A stretch of 64,000 bases of DNA from Lunularia cruciata (lineage: Eukaryota > Streptophyta > Marchantiopsida > Lunulariales > Lunulariaceae): the NCBI GenBank assembly GCA_948567375.1, contig OX419758.1, positions 32,059,001-32,123,000 on the forward strand, read 5' to 3'. The translations under genes and the position numbers were made by a program. Below are positions 9,604 to 20,330 of the stretch, piece after piece. The number at the start of each line of letters is the position of its first letter. Positions within the stretch are counted from its first letter, which is position 1. The notes beneath the pieces are model-generated. The model saw only the letters and a program-made list of their open reading frames with translations. It was not told where the DNA came from and searched no databases.

Positions 9604-11851
9604 TTCAAGTACAACACCAAGGTAGGAATTTCCGATTAGGTTGTTTGGCATCTCTGAGTAAGACACCTAAGAATAGTCAGTCCCAAGATGGGAAGCTTGT
9701 TGAGAAGGTAGCCATAGAGTGAACCTAGAAGAGAGATGAGTCCCAAGATGGGAAGTTTGCCAAGAAGGCAACCATGGAGCAAGCTTGGAAGAGAGATGAG
9801 TCCCTTGAAGGGAAGTTTGTTAGTAAAGCAGCCATAGAGCAAGCTTTGGAGGAAGATAAGTCTATATTTGCGGTGTGGATCAAGCCGATTGCACAAGAAT
9901 AATTTGCAGAGTGCCAAGAGCCTCATCAAGCATGGTTGATCGGATAATTAAGGAGTTTTCGGACGTGTTTCTGGATGATCTGCCAAAGGGATTACCCTCC
10001 GATCAAGTTATTTCTAGGGAGTACTCCAGTGAGTAGACCGATCTATTGGCTCTCACCAAAGGAGTTGGAGGAGTTTCAAACAACAATTACACAGTTGTTG
10101 GAGAAGGACTTCATATGACATAGTACCTCTCCTTGGGGAGTGCCGATACTATTTGTTCCAAAGAAGGATGGAAGACTTTGTTTCTGTATTGATTATCATG
10201 GGCTCAATAAGCAAACCTTGAAGAATGCATATCCCTTGCCTTGGATTGATCACTTGCTTGATCAACTAAGTGGAGCTTGCTACTTTTCCAAGTTGGATCT
10301 TCATAGCGGCTATTAGCAAATTCCAATTGATAGAAAGGATGTGCAAAAGATTGCTTTTCGCACAAGGTATGGGCATTTTGAGTAGAGAGTTCTACCTTTT
10401 GGACTCACTAATGCTCTAGTAGTCTTCATATATCAGATGCATTGGGTGTTGGATGGACTATTGGATTTGTTTGTGATGGTATTCTTGGATGATATCTTAA
10501 TCTATAGCAAGACAGAGGCAGAACACGTGAATCATGTGTGAGAAGTCCTAAGACAACTACAACAATGGAAATTTTACTACAAGAAGTTGAAGTGTGCTTT
10601 TTGGCAGAAGGAGGTTACCTTCTTGGGTCATAAGATCTCATGAGAGGGGATCAAGATGGAAGAAGAGAAAATCAAGGCCATTATGGATTGGCCTACCCCG
10701 AAGGATGCTACAAAAGTACGAGCATTCAATGGATTGGCCAGTTTTTACCGACGGTTCATCCACTATTATGCTCATGTGGCTGCACCATTGACTAACCTCT
10801 TAGGGAAGAACTTGAGCTTCCAATGGACCACCAAGCATAAAGAAGCATTCTACAAGTTAAAGCATATGGTGTCTTCAAGATCCAATCTTCAACCATATGA
10901 TCCTCAACTACCTTGTGTGGTTGATTTTGATGCTTCTAACTTTGCAATTGGAGATGTGTTGCAATAGGAATTCCTAGATGGACTACATCCCATTGCCTTT
11001 GTGCCTTGCCAACTAAATATAGCTAAAAGAAATTACTTGGCTTGAGATTGGGAACAACTTGCAATGGTATATGCCACCAAGGTTTGGAGGCATTATCTCT
11101 TGGAGAAACAAGTGATCATGTGAACTGATCACAAGCCATTATTGCAGACCCTACACTTGGAACATGAAGAATCAACATCATCGATGGGAAGAGCAACTCC
11201 AATTGTTTGACATCAAACTTGAGTACAAACCAGGTTGGTTCCATGTCATCCCTAATGCTCTATCATGACGACTTGATTTGAAGTCTCTTCCTCTCATCAC
11301 AACAGCAATTACAACGGTGTCAATTGACCCCAAGGTCCATAACAAGTTTTGGTCAGCTCTACAACAATATTCTTTCTTCCAAATGGTACATGGTCATCTG
11401 ACAACATGTGACAAGGAGTACAACACCTTCTCCTTCAAAGAAGGCCTTCTATTCAATGCGGACTAGATCTATGTTCCAGCCAAAGGTGATCTCTGACCCT
11501 TGTGCCTTCAGGAAGCCCATGATTTACCGGTAGCTGGTCAAATGGGGTGGACAAGACCTTGGGTACCCTCCAACGCCAATGGTGGTGGCCCAACATGATG
11601 CAAGATGTTAAGGAGTTTGTCCAATCGTGTGAGAGTTGTCAATGTAACAAGGCCAATAACCAGAAGCCGAGTAGACTCCTTCAGCCTCTTCCCATTCCAA
11701 CTACTTGTTAGGAACATTTGAGCCTAGATCTCATCACCTCCTTGCCAGGATACAACAAGGTCACATAGCAATTGTGGTGTTTGTGGATAAGCTTAGTAAG
11801 CAAATCCATTTGGCACCAACAATTGATATTGTGGATGCTCAAATCTTGGTG
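9604..11851 (+). pseudogene. pol: A3 pol, first part (PR end, linker, RT, RNase H, integrase start)
   Basis: Homology to A1 runs collinearly. The protease end and 60-bp linker repeats lie at 9604-9900, RT at about 9960-10970 with the intact motif FLDDILIYS near 10480-10505 but many stops, and RNase H at 10900-11270 (VVDFDASNFAIGD). The integrase N-terminus is at 11480-11700 and the first core motif at 11720-11760. The longest open piece (10656-10967) covers the RT thumb and RNase H start. No functional product is possible. Confidence 0.82.
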
Positions 11852-12543
11852 TGTAACACCCATTTGTGCATGTGTGTGGTATTGTGATATTTAGCTTGGT
11901 ATTACAAGTACTTAAAAGATATTATTTATATAGAGATAAAGGATGGTTCTATATTAGTCATGGTTAGCTAAAGTTAGCCATAGCTAAGATAGAAGGGATC
12001 TTACTTTAGAGGAAGCAGAAAAGATGAGCACCAATATTTTGGATTTTAGTGTGTTGACTTGGTATTATTCCTAGGTGTTTGGCTTTGAGGAAAGAATTGA
12101 GAACTCTTGGGCCCGCAAGCCTTTTTGTTTTGGATTCTTCTTTAGTCCAAGGATAGTCCATGTGAAGGAATCCTTGACTTAGTGGTTGGGTCAAGATAAG
12201 ACCACATGCTTAGGGGAATATGCCCATGTGAATGGATATTCCTTTCTACTTTTTGACTTTACTTGACTTTTAGTCTAGTAACTTGAGTTACTACGGTAAT
12301 TGGTAACTTTGGTACATAACTATTTCACAAGTATATAAACAAGGGGTGAAGAGGTATTCATCATCCTTTCATTTGCAACTATCTCTCTCTCATTGAGTTC
12401 TCTAGTGAGCAATGTCTTGAGTCTTGGAGTGTTAGCCTTGGAGGAGTATGATGGAGTTGGGGTTCCTTGCCTTCTTAGTCCATAGTGTGCTACCATAATA
12501 GCCATCAGAGGTTCATCTTGAGTGAAAGATAGGCCGGTTCACA
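11852..12543 (+). repeat. B1 5' LTR (692 bp)
   Basis: It begins TGTAACACCCATTTGTGC and ends CCGGTTCACA. The same sequence recurs at 12751-13427 and 19666-20330. A TATATAAA box is at 12332-12339, about 210 bp before the LTR end, and would drive transcription of the element. Confidence 0.93.
12332..12339 (+). promoter_or_regulatory. TATA box of the B1 5' LTR
   Basis: TATATAAA in CAAGTATATAAACAAGGGG is conserved in the solo LTR (13218-13225) and degraded to AATATAAA in the 3' LTR near 20147. Its position in the last third of the LTR fits a U3 promoter. Confidence 0.6.
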
Positions 12544-12548
12544 TTTTT

Positions 12549-12565
12549 TGGTTCCGTTGCCGGGA
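12549..12565 (+). promoter_or_regulatory. Primer binding site of B1, tRNA-Asp type, diverged
   Basis: TGGTTCCGTTGCCGGGA begins five bases after the LTR. Plant tRNA-Asp would pair with TGGCGCCGTTGCCGGGGA, so three or so positions differ. Athila/Tat-like Gypsy elements typically use this primer class, in agreement with the B1 pol type. Confidence 0.7.
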
Positions 12566-12750
12566 CCTCTCTAGAAGGCAAGATAATGTTCCGCGTTCAA
12601 TTCTACATTAGGCAAAAGGAGACTATGAGAGCTCACTTGGAGAGAACATTAGGAGAGGAGAGGGCTGAACTTATGTTAGAGAACCAAGATCCATTTGTAT
12701 ACCCTATAGTTCATTATGATGTCTTTGAGGTAATTTTGTACATCTTGTAC
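12566..12750 (+). other. B1 leader with open frame, cut by a solo LTR
   Basis: An ATG at 12586 opens a frame (MFRVQFYIRQKETMRAHLER...) that stays open to the solo-LTR insertion at 12751. After the solo LTR the frame meets stops within a few codons. The product is not recognised. It may be the start of an upstream ORF of the element, as some Tat-like elements carry one before gag. Confidence 0.4.
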
Positions 12751-13427
12751 TGTAACACCCATTTGTGCATGTGTGTGGTATTGTGATATTTAGCTTGGTA
12801 TTACAAGTACTTAAGAGATATTATTTATATAGAGATAAAGGATGGTTCTATATTAGTCATGGTTAGCTAAAGTTAGTCATAGCTAAGATAGATGGGACCT
12901 TACTTTAGAGGAAGTAGAAAAGATGAGCACCACTATTTTGGATTTTAGTGTGTTGACTTGGTATTATTCCTAGGTGTTTGGCTTTGGGGAAAGAGTTGAG
13001 AACTCTTGGGCCCGCAAGCCTTTTTGTTTTGGATTCTTCTTTAGTCCAAGGGTAGCCCATGTGAAGGAATCCTTGCTTTAGTGGTTGGGTCAAGATAAGG
13101 GGAATATGCCCATATGAATGGATATTCCTTTCTACTTTTTGACTTTACTTGACTTTTAGTCTAGTAACTTGAGTTACTACGGTAATTAGTAACTTTGGTA
13201 CATAACTATTTCACAAGTATATAAACAAGGGGTGAGGAGGTACTCATCATCCTTTCATTTGCAACTATCTCTCTCATTGAGTTCTCTAGTGAGCAATGTC
13301 TTGAGTCTTGGAGTGTTAGCCTTGGAGGAGTATGATGGAGTTGGGGTTCCTTGCCTTCTTAGTCCATGGTGCGCTACCATAATAGCCATCAGAGGTTCAT
13401 CCTGAGTGAGAGACAGGCCGGCTCACA
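12751..13427 (+). repeat. Solo LTR of family B inside B1 (677 bp)
   Basis: This third family-B LTR lies in the B1 leader, in the same orientation, with TGTAACACCC...GCTCACA ends. It is flanked by GTAC at 12747-12750 and 13428-13431, and no internal sequence accompanies it. A later family-B insertion into B1 that lost its body by LTR-LTR recombination explains this best. Confidence 0.88.
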
Positions 13428-13431
13428 GTAC

Positions 13432-13924
13432 ACATGAGAGAAATTGGAGAGATTGTGTGAGGTGGATTGCAGATTTTGGGGATTAAGGTGATTTTGGGCA
13501 AAATCTCAAGTTTGAGATCTGGACTTGAAATTTCTACACATAATAGCTTAGGTTATATTTCAGTTAGCACACTTGAAATTATTGTGAGAGCTACTATGCG
13601 CAATGGGCTAGAAGTTTTGAAAGTTGATAGGGTAAAGTGCTCCCACAACTGCATGCTCTCTTGAAAAATGTATAGAGTCTGCCATTTCTTCAATTTTAAG
13701 TGAATTGTCTTGAAAATTTTCAAGAAAATTCACTGCATTGTATCCTACTTGCTGCCTCAAAAATTAGAGAGAGATCATTCTTGCGCAGGGAGTTATGAGT
13801 TTTTGAAGTGAGGGGGGTGGTTTTCAGACCAAATCTGAAATATGTGTGCTGAATAGAAAATTGTCTAGGCCAAATGGCTTGATGGAAAGATCTGAAATTT
13901 TGCAGGGAGAGACGCCCTAGAGTT
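13432..13924 (+). other. B1 leader continuation, no gene seen
   Basis: About 490 bp between the solo LTR and the extra ORF have stops in all three forward frames and no recognisable motif. This looks like an untranslated leader of the element. Confidence 0.5.
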
Positions 13925-14557
13925 GTGATTAAGTTTGAAAAATTTGAAAGGACTATGAGATACTGGTTGGGAGATTTGAGTGACATTGTGAGGAAAGGTC
14001 AATTCTACAAAGTGGAGATCTCATGCATGAGGAGTTTGAGAGCAACAAAAAGCATGTTTGAGTGTTTAATTCATCTTGGGAACATGGAGGGTCATCAAGA
14101 GTGGAAATTGAGATTATGCAAGGTTCTCCAAGGGTTTGAGGTGATTGTAGGGGTGGATTTAAGGAAAAGAGAGTTTACAAATGAATTTGAAGAGAGTGTT
14201 GAGAGGATCCAAAAACCTACACCACTTGGAGGAAAGAGTGAGTCTAAGTGCTTTTTATGTGGAGAGAAGGGACATAAGGCAAGTTCATGTCCATTGACCT
14301 TTGAGAGCAAGAGATTGAGGGAAAGGAGAGGCTTACTTGACTTGGGTTTGCATGTTGGACCCTCTTCACCAAGATTGGGAGGGAGAAGATCCAAGACCAA
14401 GGAGTTGTGTGAGGTTTATGGAGTTGAAGGACTTCCAAAAGGACATGAGTGTAGTGGAGTAAAATCAATTTTGGAGACTTTGGTGAAGGATCTTGGAGAG
14501 AGTCTTAGTACAGCTATAGATATACTAACACCTTCATCAGCTAGTTCTCAAGATTAG
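13925..14557 (+). CDS. Extra zinc-knuckle ORF ahead of gag in B1, unrecognised
   Basis: This uninterrupted frame of 210 codons lies between the leader and gag. The upstream-most start in frame is GTG at 13925, with an ATG a few codons later. It contains CFLCGEKGHKASSC (C-X2-C-X4-H-X4-C) near residues 109-122, a basic stretch, and a Cys/His cluster CEVYGVEGLPKGHEC near residues 160-175. The capsid-like Retrotrans_gag block found in the next ORF is absent. It is therefore not simply gag, but could be a diverged gag duplicate or a captured RNA-binding ORF. It stays open although the gag and pol of the same element have stops. Confidence 0.55.
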   Translation: MIKFEKFERTMRYWLGDLSDIVRKGQFYKVEISCMRSLRATKSMFECLIHLGNMEGHQEWKLRLCKVLQGFEVIVGVDLRKREFTNEFEESVERIQKPTPLGGKSESKCFLCGEKGHKASSCPLTFESKRLRERRGLLDLGLHVGPSSPRLGGRRSKTKELCEVYGVEGLPKGHECSGVKSILETLVKDLGESLSTAIDILTPSSASSQD

Positions 14558-14792
14558 TGATGAAGATAATCTTTCAACTTATGGATAAACTATCCATGAG
14601 GGTTCGATTAATATGCACTCTAGGATTTGATGTTGCTATAGAAATCTTGGAGTAACCTGAACCTTTTTTGTTCCTTGAGTGGATTACTCTCAAATGGTGT
14701 AAGTCATGTATATACTCTATTAGTTATAGAGTGAGAGAAAAGAAAAGAGAAAAAGAAAAATTGGGAGAAGAGAAAGATAGTGAGAGGTTAAG

Positions 14793-16028
14793 ATGGGGAA
14801 ACTTCCAATTTTCTTTGGCAAGGATGGAGAAGATGTGGAGGCCTTTGTGAGAGACTTCAAGAGAGCTTGCATAGGAAACAATGAGAGGAGGAAGAATGAG
14901 TAGGCCTCATTATTACCAGATTTCTTTGAGGATGTAGCACTTACATGGTATGAGTCAAAATACCAAAAGAGAGAGAGGAAAGATGGGCAAGAAGAGTCTT
15001 GGGAGACTTTGACTTCAGCACTCATTGAGAACTTTCTTCCTGATGAGAGTTATGAGAGATTGATGAGTGAGGTTACATTTCTCAAGCAAGGAGATGGAGA
15101 GAAAGACAGAGTCTATGTGGAAAGAGTGGAAAAGTTAGAGTCCAGATTTCACATAGTGTTGAGGAAGGGTGGGGATGATGTGGAGCCTACAATGATTGGC
15201 ATAGGGGCCATGCTCACCAAGAATTTTGTGGGAGGGTTGAGACCACAAATTAGAAGCAAGGTGAGATATGAGAAACCTTCTTCCAAGGTTGAAGTTATCA
15301 AGATTGCAATTCGTATGGAGGAGAGTTTGGAAGGGGATGAGAGTGATTTGGTGGTGAAGGAGGTTGTGCATCCTCCTCAAGGCTACAAGTATGGTGGAAC
15401 TTCTGATACTTTGGTGACAAGGGTTGCACCACAAGTAGTAGTTGCTCCAATTCTTGCACCTCCACCAAAGGATCCACTTCAAACCATCACAAACCAACTT
15501 GCGGATCTCAAGATCAATGTGGTGCAACTATTGGAGAAGAGAGAGGTGGATCATAATGTAGGGAGAGGGCCTAGGAGTTATGGAAATTATCCATATAGAG
15601 GAGTTCAACCAGCCAACAATTTCAATGATAGAAATTGTTTTGGTTGTGGAGGAAGAGGCCATATCCAAAGGAATTGCCCAAATTCTACTTACCATGGAGG
15701 AAAGGGTTATGAGGGAGCCAATAGAGGGAAAGTGGGTGGTAGTGAAATCCAAGTGGCTCCTAATCCAAACAAAGGTAAGGGGATAGCATCCATAGATATG
15801 GTGGAGAGCAAGTATGAGAAGGATGAGTGCTCAAACTCCAAGGGTCTTAATTTGGAGCTTATGGCACAAGAGAAGAAGAGAGCTTGTTTTGCAGAGGATG
15901 TTCACTCTTCTCAAGGATTTACTCCAAGCAAGGATACTCCTATGTCTACTAGGAGCACTCGCACCTCAACACCATCAACAACAAAGACTCCAAGGAAGAA
16001 GTTGGGGATGGAGGATTTCTTGATTTAA
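14793..16028 (+). pseudogene. gag: B1 gag
   Basis: An ATG at 14793 opens MGKLPIFFGKDGEDVEAFVR, the start of a Retrotrans_gag domain, continuing with ALTWYESKY and ENFLPDESYERL. One TAG at 14901-14903 interrupts it; otherwise it is open to 16028. The zinc knuckle CFGCGGRGHIQRNC lies near 15632-15675. The C-terminal tail is rich in Ser/Thr/Pro and Lys. It would form the virus-like particle. Protease follows in another frame, so pol expression would need a frameshift or splicing. Confidence 0.88.
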
Positions 16029-16048
16029 AGCAACAATGGAACTACAAT

Positions 16049-16795
16049 GTGTTGGAGGATGTTGGTAGTCACAAGGCTAACATCACAGTGGGCCAATTGA
16101 TTGCTTTGAACCCTACCTTGAGAAAGGAGCTTAGAGGTGGTTTGAGTTCTACAAGGAGCAAGAGGAAGAAGAAGGAAAAAGTTCTAGTATCAATGGGGGT
16201 GGTGGATGCCAAGCCAGCACCATGGAAGGCTTGTGAATATGCTTCCAAGATTGATGTGAGAGTGAATGGTCATAACATCAAGGATGCATTGGTTGATGGA
16301 GGATCAACAGTAAATGCCATGTCAGAAAGGTTGATGAAGAAGTTGGGTATGATACCCTCAAGACCTTCAACATTTGTGGTGAGCATGGCTAGCAAGCAAC
16401 AAGTTTGACCCGTAGGGGTGATGGATAAAGTGGTAGTTTCAGTTATGGGAGTTCAAAATCTCATGACTTTCCAAGTCTTGAAGGATTCAAGCTATGACTT
16501 ACTTCTTGGGAGGCCATGGTTGAGAGCAACACGCACAACTGATCGATGGCACAAAGGGTACTTGAGGATTGGGCCATCAAACCATAGAGTCACAATTCCT
16601 GTGACTAACACCACCAACACTTCACATTCAGATACACTATCTTCTGATTATTGGGAATCAGATTCTGAAGAAGGAGCTTCAAGTGTGGACACAAGCATGG
16701 AAGAGGAGACTTCCACGGAGGAGGATGAATCTGAATCTGATTCAGATGTGTATCCTTGTGTGCTATGGATTTTTCACCTAAGCCAGAGGTTTTGA
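16049..16795 (+). pseudogene. pol: B1 protease and acidic linker
   Basis: The frame begins with the pre-protease segment (NITVGQLIALNPTLRKEL), then the retropepsin active site ALVDGGSTVNAM with the D-G-G-S form common in Athila/Tat-like elements, and ends with YDLLLGRPWLRA. A TGA at 16406-16408 splits it. After the protease comes a strongly acidic Ser/Glu/Asp run (about 16640-16750), then a frame change into RT. It is a plausible polyprotein protease, now broken. Confidence 0.85.
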
Positions 16796-17760
16796 AGGAC
16801 CCAGATAAATCACCATTGACACTTGAGGAGATAGAGAGAAGGTTATCTACCCTCAAGTATGGTCCAAATGTTACCAAGGAGGAGAAGGTGAGATTTGAGG
16901 AGATTTTCCGCAAGTTCATCCATGTGTTTGCTTTTAGTTACAGGGATTTGAAGGAAGTTACCTTGGAGGCGCACAAGATAGAGGTGGAGTCACATGCAAG
17001 ACCAATCCACCAAAAGCAACGTTGCATTAGCCCACCAATATCTTTGGTTGTGAAGGAGGAGATTGATAAGCTCAAGGAGGCTGGATTTATCTTTGTGGTA
17101 GAGAATTCAAAATGAGTGTCACCAATTGTCATTTTGAAGAAAAAGAATGGAAAGCTTTGGGTATGTGTGGATTACAAGAAGCTCAATGTTGTTACCAAGA
17201 AGGACTACTACCTATTGCCATTCATTGATGAGATCTTGGAGGAGGTTGCATGTCATGAGAGGTACAGTTTTGGAGATGGTTATAGTGGATATAACCAAAT
17301 CAAGATTGCACCAGAGCATCAACAACTCACCACATTCACCACACCTTGGAGAACTTACGCTTTCAAGGTCATGCCTTTTGGGTTTTGCAATGCTCTAGCT
17401 ACATTCCAATGGTTCATGAACAAGGTATTTGAACCTTTCATTGGGAAATTTATGAGAGACTTCATTGATGACTTTTGTGTCTATGGGAGTAAGGAGGAGC
17501 ACTTTGAGCACCTAATCAAAGTCTTGCAACGCTTGGATGAGGCAAATGCATCACTCAACCTAGAGAAGTGCATTTTTGGATGTGAAGAAGGTCTACTTTT
17601 GGGGCACATCATCTCCAAGGATGGAATAGCAGTTGATCCTAAGAAAGTGAGGAAAATCTCAAACCTTCCATTCCCTTCAAGCTTGACAAAGTTACGCCAA
17701 TTCTTGGGGATGGTTAGATACTAGAGGAGGTTCATCTTCTCATTTTCCAACAAGGCTTAT
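16756..17760 (+). pseudogene. pol: B1 reverse transcriptase
   Basis: RT motifs occur in order: VSPIVILKKKNGKL, VCVDYKKLNVVTKKD, YSGYNQIKIAPEH, MPFGFCNALATFQ, and the catalytic FIDDFCVYG with both Asp residues, then LRQFLGMVRY. A TGA at 17113-17115 replaces a codon just before the first motif, and a TAG at 17722-17724 follows the thumb. All segments share one frame, so only two point mutations separate this from an open RT. Confidence 0.9.
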
Positions 17761-17763
17761 GCA

Positions 17764-18498
17764 TTGACCATCTACATGAAGAAGGGTGTAGATTACATGG
17801 TGATTTTGGAGGACAAGGAGGCTCTCAAAGCTTTTGAGGAGCTCAAGCAATCCCTTGCTGTAGCTCCAATTCTTGCTAAACCTGATTGGAGTAAGCCTTT
17901 CATCCACTACACTGATGCTTCTAATGTAGCTATAGGATGCACTCTTAGTCAATTAGACCAAGATAGGCATGATCATCCAATAGCTTATGCTAGTAGGCAG
18001 ATGGTTTCAGCAGAGAAGAACTACTCTGTCACGGAGAGAGAAGGGTTGGCAGTGATCTTTGGTCTCAAGAAGTTTAGACACTACTTGATTGGAGGGAAAG
18101 CCACCATTGTCATGGATCACAAGGCTTTGAAGTACATCTTCAACAAGCCTAATGTGGAAGGAAGACTAGCAAGGTGGATGATACTCTTGTCTGAGTATGA
18201 CTACACCATTGAAGATAGGCCAGGAAAGAAACATGCAAATGCTGATTTGTTACCTAGAGCCTATGATCATGATGGAGATGAGCCAGTGGATGATTCCTTC
18301 CCGAATGAGGAGCTCATGACAATCTCAATCACTCAAGAGGTTCCAATGGAGTACAAGGAGATTGTGGATTTTGTGACAAAAGGTAACTATCTAGAAGGGA
18401 TGCATGCTAGGGAGAGGAAGGCCCTTGCAGCAAGATCTAGACCTTACCCAATGGTGGAGGATATTCTTTTTCACCAAGGAGCAGATGGTCTACTTTGA
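17764..18498 (+). pseudogene. pol: B1 RNase H and connection
   Basis: This 244-codon open frame continues RT in phase. It contains the RNase H core with IHYTDASNVAIG, YASRQMVSAEKNYSVTERE, KFRHYLIGG and the closing Asp region ADLLPRAYD. It ends at a TGA at 18496-18498 shortly before the integrase zinc region. RNase H degrades the RNA of the RNA-DNA hybrid. Confidence 0.88.
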
Positions 18499-18504
18499 AG
18501 AGCA

Positions 18505-19617
18505 GTGGGTAAGGAAGAGTCTATCCTACTCATAAAGGAGTTTCATGAAGGTTTAGTATGTGGAGGATACTTTCCAGGAAAGGTGACTACTTTCAAGATT
18601 CTAGATGCAGGTTACCATTGGAGAGGGATTTTCAAGGATTGTCTTCATTTTTGCAAAACTTGTCATGTTTGTCAAGCTTTTGCTAGAAAGTCTACATCCA
18701 CTCCACCACTTAGATCAATTCCATTGCTAGGACCTTTTGAGAAGTGGGGAATTGATTTTGTAGGTCCTCTCAATAGAACCCCAAGGAACAATGGGTACAT
18801 TGTGGTAGTTACTGATTACCTTACCAAGTGGTTTGAGGCTAGACCATTGAGGGACAAGAATGAAGATGAAGTGGGTAGATTTCTTTATGAACGCATTATC
18901 ACTAGGTTTGGATGCCCTTTGGAGTTGGTTTTTGATAGAGGAGGAGAGTTTACAGGAAGCATCACTACAATCATGCTACAACATTTCTCTATCACACATA
19001 GAGTAACTACATCCTATAAGCCAAATTCCAATGGCTTGGCAAAGAGAACCAATCAGGCTTTGCGCATGATGTTGGCCAAAGACGCAGAAATGGAGGGGGC
19101 TAAACATCATTGGGACAAGAGGATTCATGCGGTTTTGTGGGATTATAGGACAACCATGAAGACTTCCACTGGATATTCTCCATTTCAATTGGTATATGGT
19201 ATTGAGTCTACCTTACCTATTCACTTTGATCTTCCTACCTTCCAAAGCATTCATAGGAGATTGAAAAAAGCACAAGGAGGTGATGTAGAGAAGTCAAGGA
19301 AGGAATAACTCATGGAGTTGGAAGAGGCAAGAGCAGCTGCTATGGTTTGAGTGGACCAAGCCCAAAGGAAACAAAAGGAGAGCTATGACAAGAGGCAAGG
19401 CAAGTTGAAGGTGGAGACTTTCAAAGAAGGTGATTGGGTAATGTTGTTTGATTCCATTCGATTCAAGAGAGTGCAAAAGAATTTTTTGCCTAAGTACTTT
19501 GGACCTTTCATAGTGGAGAAGGTGTGGGGCAATTACACCTATGATCTCAAGGAGTTGGGAGGAAGACACTTTGATAGGATTAACCATGATAAGTTGAAGA
19601 TGTACCATAGAAGGTAG
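18505..19617 (+). pseudogene. pol: B1 integrase without chromodomain
   Basis: The zinc-binding region has CKTCHVCQ, but the second His of the HHCC pattern is Tyr (CGGYF where GGHF is usual). The core shows WGIDFVGPL, then FDRGGEFTG, then NSNGLAKRTN. In the last motif the catalytic Glu position is Lys. Stops at 19306-19308 (TAA) and 19348-19350 (TGA) interrupt the C-terminal domain, which continues to 19617 (KYFGPFIVEKV). No chromodomain follows. The 3' LTR starts 48 bp later. Confidence 0.87.
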
Positions 19618-19665
19618 AGAGACCTTCACTTTGAGGACAAAGTGGAAACTTAGTCCAGGAGTAAA

Positions 19666-20330
19666 TGTAGCACCCATTTGTGCATGTGTGTGGTATTGTG
19701 ATATTTAGCTTGTTATTACAAGTACTTAAAAGATATTATTTATATAGATATAAAGGATGGTTCTATATTAGTCATGGTTAGCTAAAGTTAGCCATAGCTA
19801 AAATAGAAGGGATCTTACTTTAGAGGAAGTAGAAAAGATGAACACCAATATTTTGGATTTTAGTGTGTTGACTTGGTATTATTCCTAGGTGTTTGGCTTT
19901 GAGGAAAGAGTTGAGAACTCTTGGGCCCGCAAGCCTTTTTGTTTTGGATTCTTCTTTAGTCCAAGGATAGCCCATGTGAAGGAATCCTTGACTTAGTGGT
20001 TGGGTCAAGATAAGACCACATGCTTAGGGGAATATGCCCATGTGAATGGATATTCCTTTCTATTTTTTGACTTTACTTGACTTTTAGTCTAGTAACTTGA
20101 GTTACTACGGTAATTGGTAACTTTGGTACGTAACTATTTCACAAGAATATAAACAACGGGTGAAGAGGTACTCATCATCCTTTCATTTGCAACTATCTCT
20201 CTCTCATTGAGTTCTCTAGTGAGCAATGTCTTGAGTCTTGGAGTGTTAGCCTTGGAGGAGTATGATGGAGTTGAGGTTCCTTGCCTTCTTAGTCTATGGT
20301 GCATCTGAGTGAGAGACAGGCCGGCTCACA
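19666..20330 (+). repeat. B1 3' LTR (665 bp)
   Basis: It begins TGTAGCACCC and ends GGCTCACA, matching 11852-12543. Compared with the other two family-B LTRs it lacks about 27 bp after AGTCTATGGTGC near 20302. That internal deletion accounts for most of the length difference. Confidence 0.92.

Larger units (their letters stand above)
11852..20330 (+). mobile_element. Ty3/Gypsy element B1 (Athila/Tat-like), full length with an internal solo LTR
   Basis: The LTRs 11852-12543 and 19666-20330 flank an internal region with a tRNA-Asp-like primer site, an extra ORF, gag, protease, RT, RNase H and integrase without chromodomain. The element is flanked by GGTG at 11848-11851 and 20331-20334. Excision restores the A3 integrase motif. 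Near-continuous frames with only five stops over 950 codons of pol show that it decayed less than its A3 host. Confidence 0.93.

Noticed and set aside
11852-13427. A short element bounded by the first two family-B LTRs
   Set aside because: The second LTR has its own GTAC duplication and the enclosed 207 bp is just the B1 leader, so it is a solo LTR within B1.
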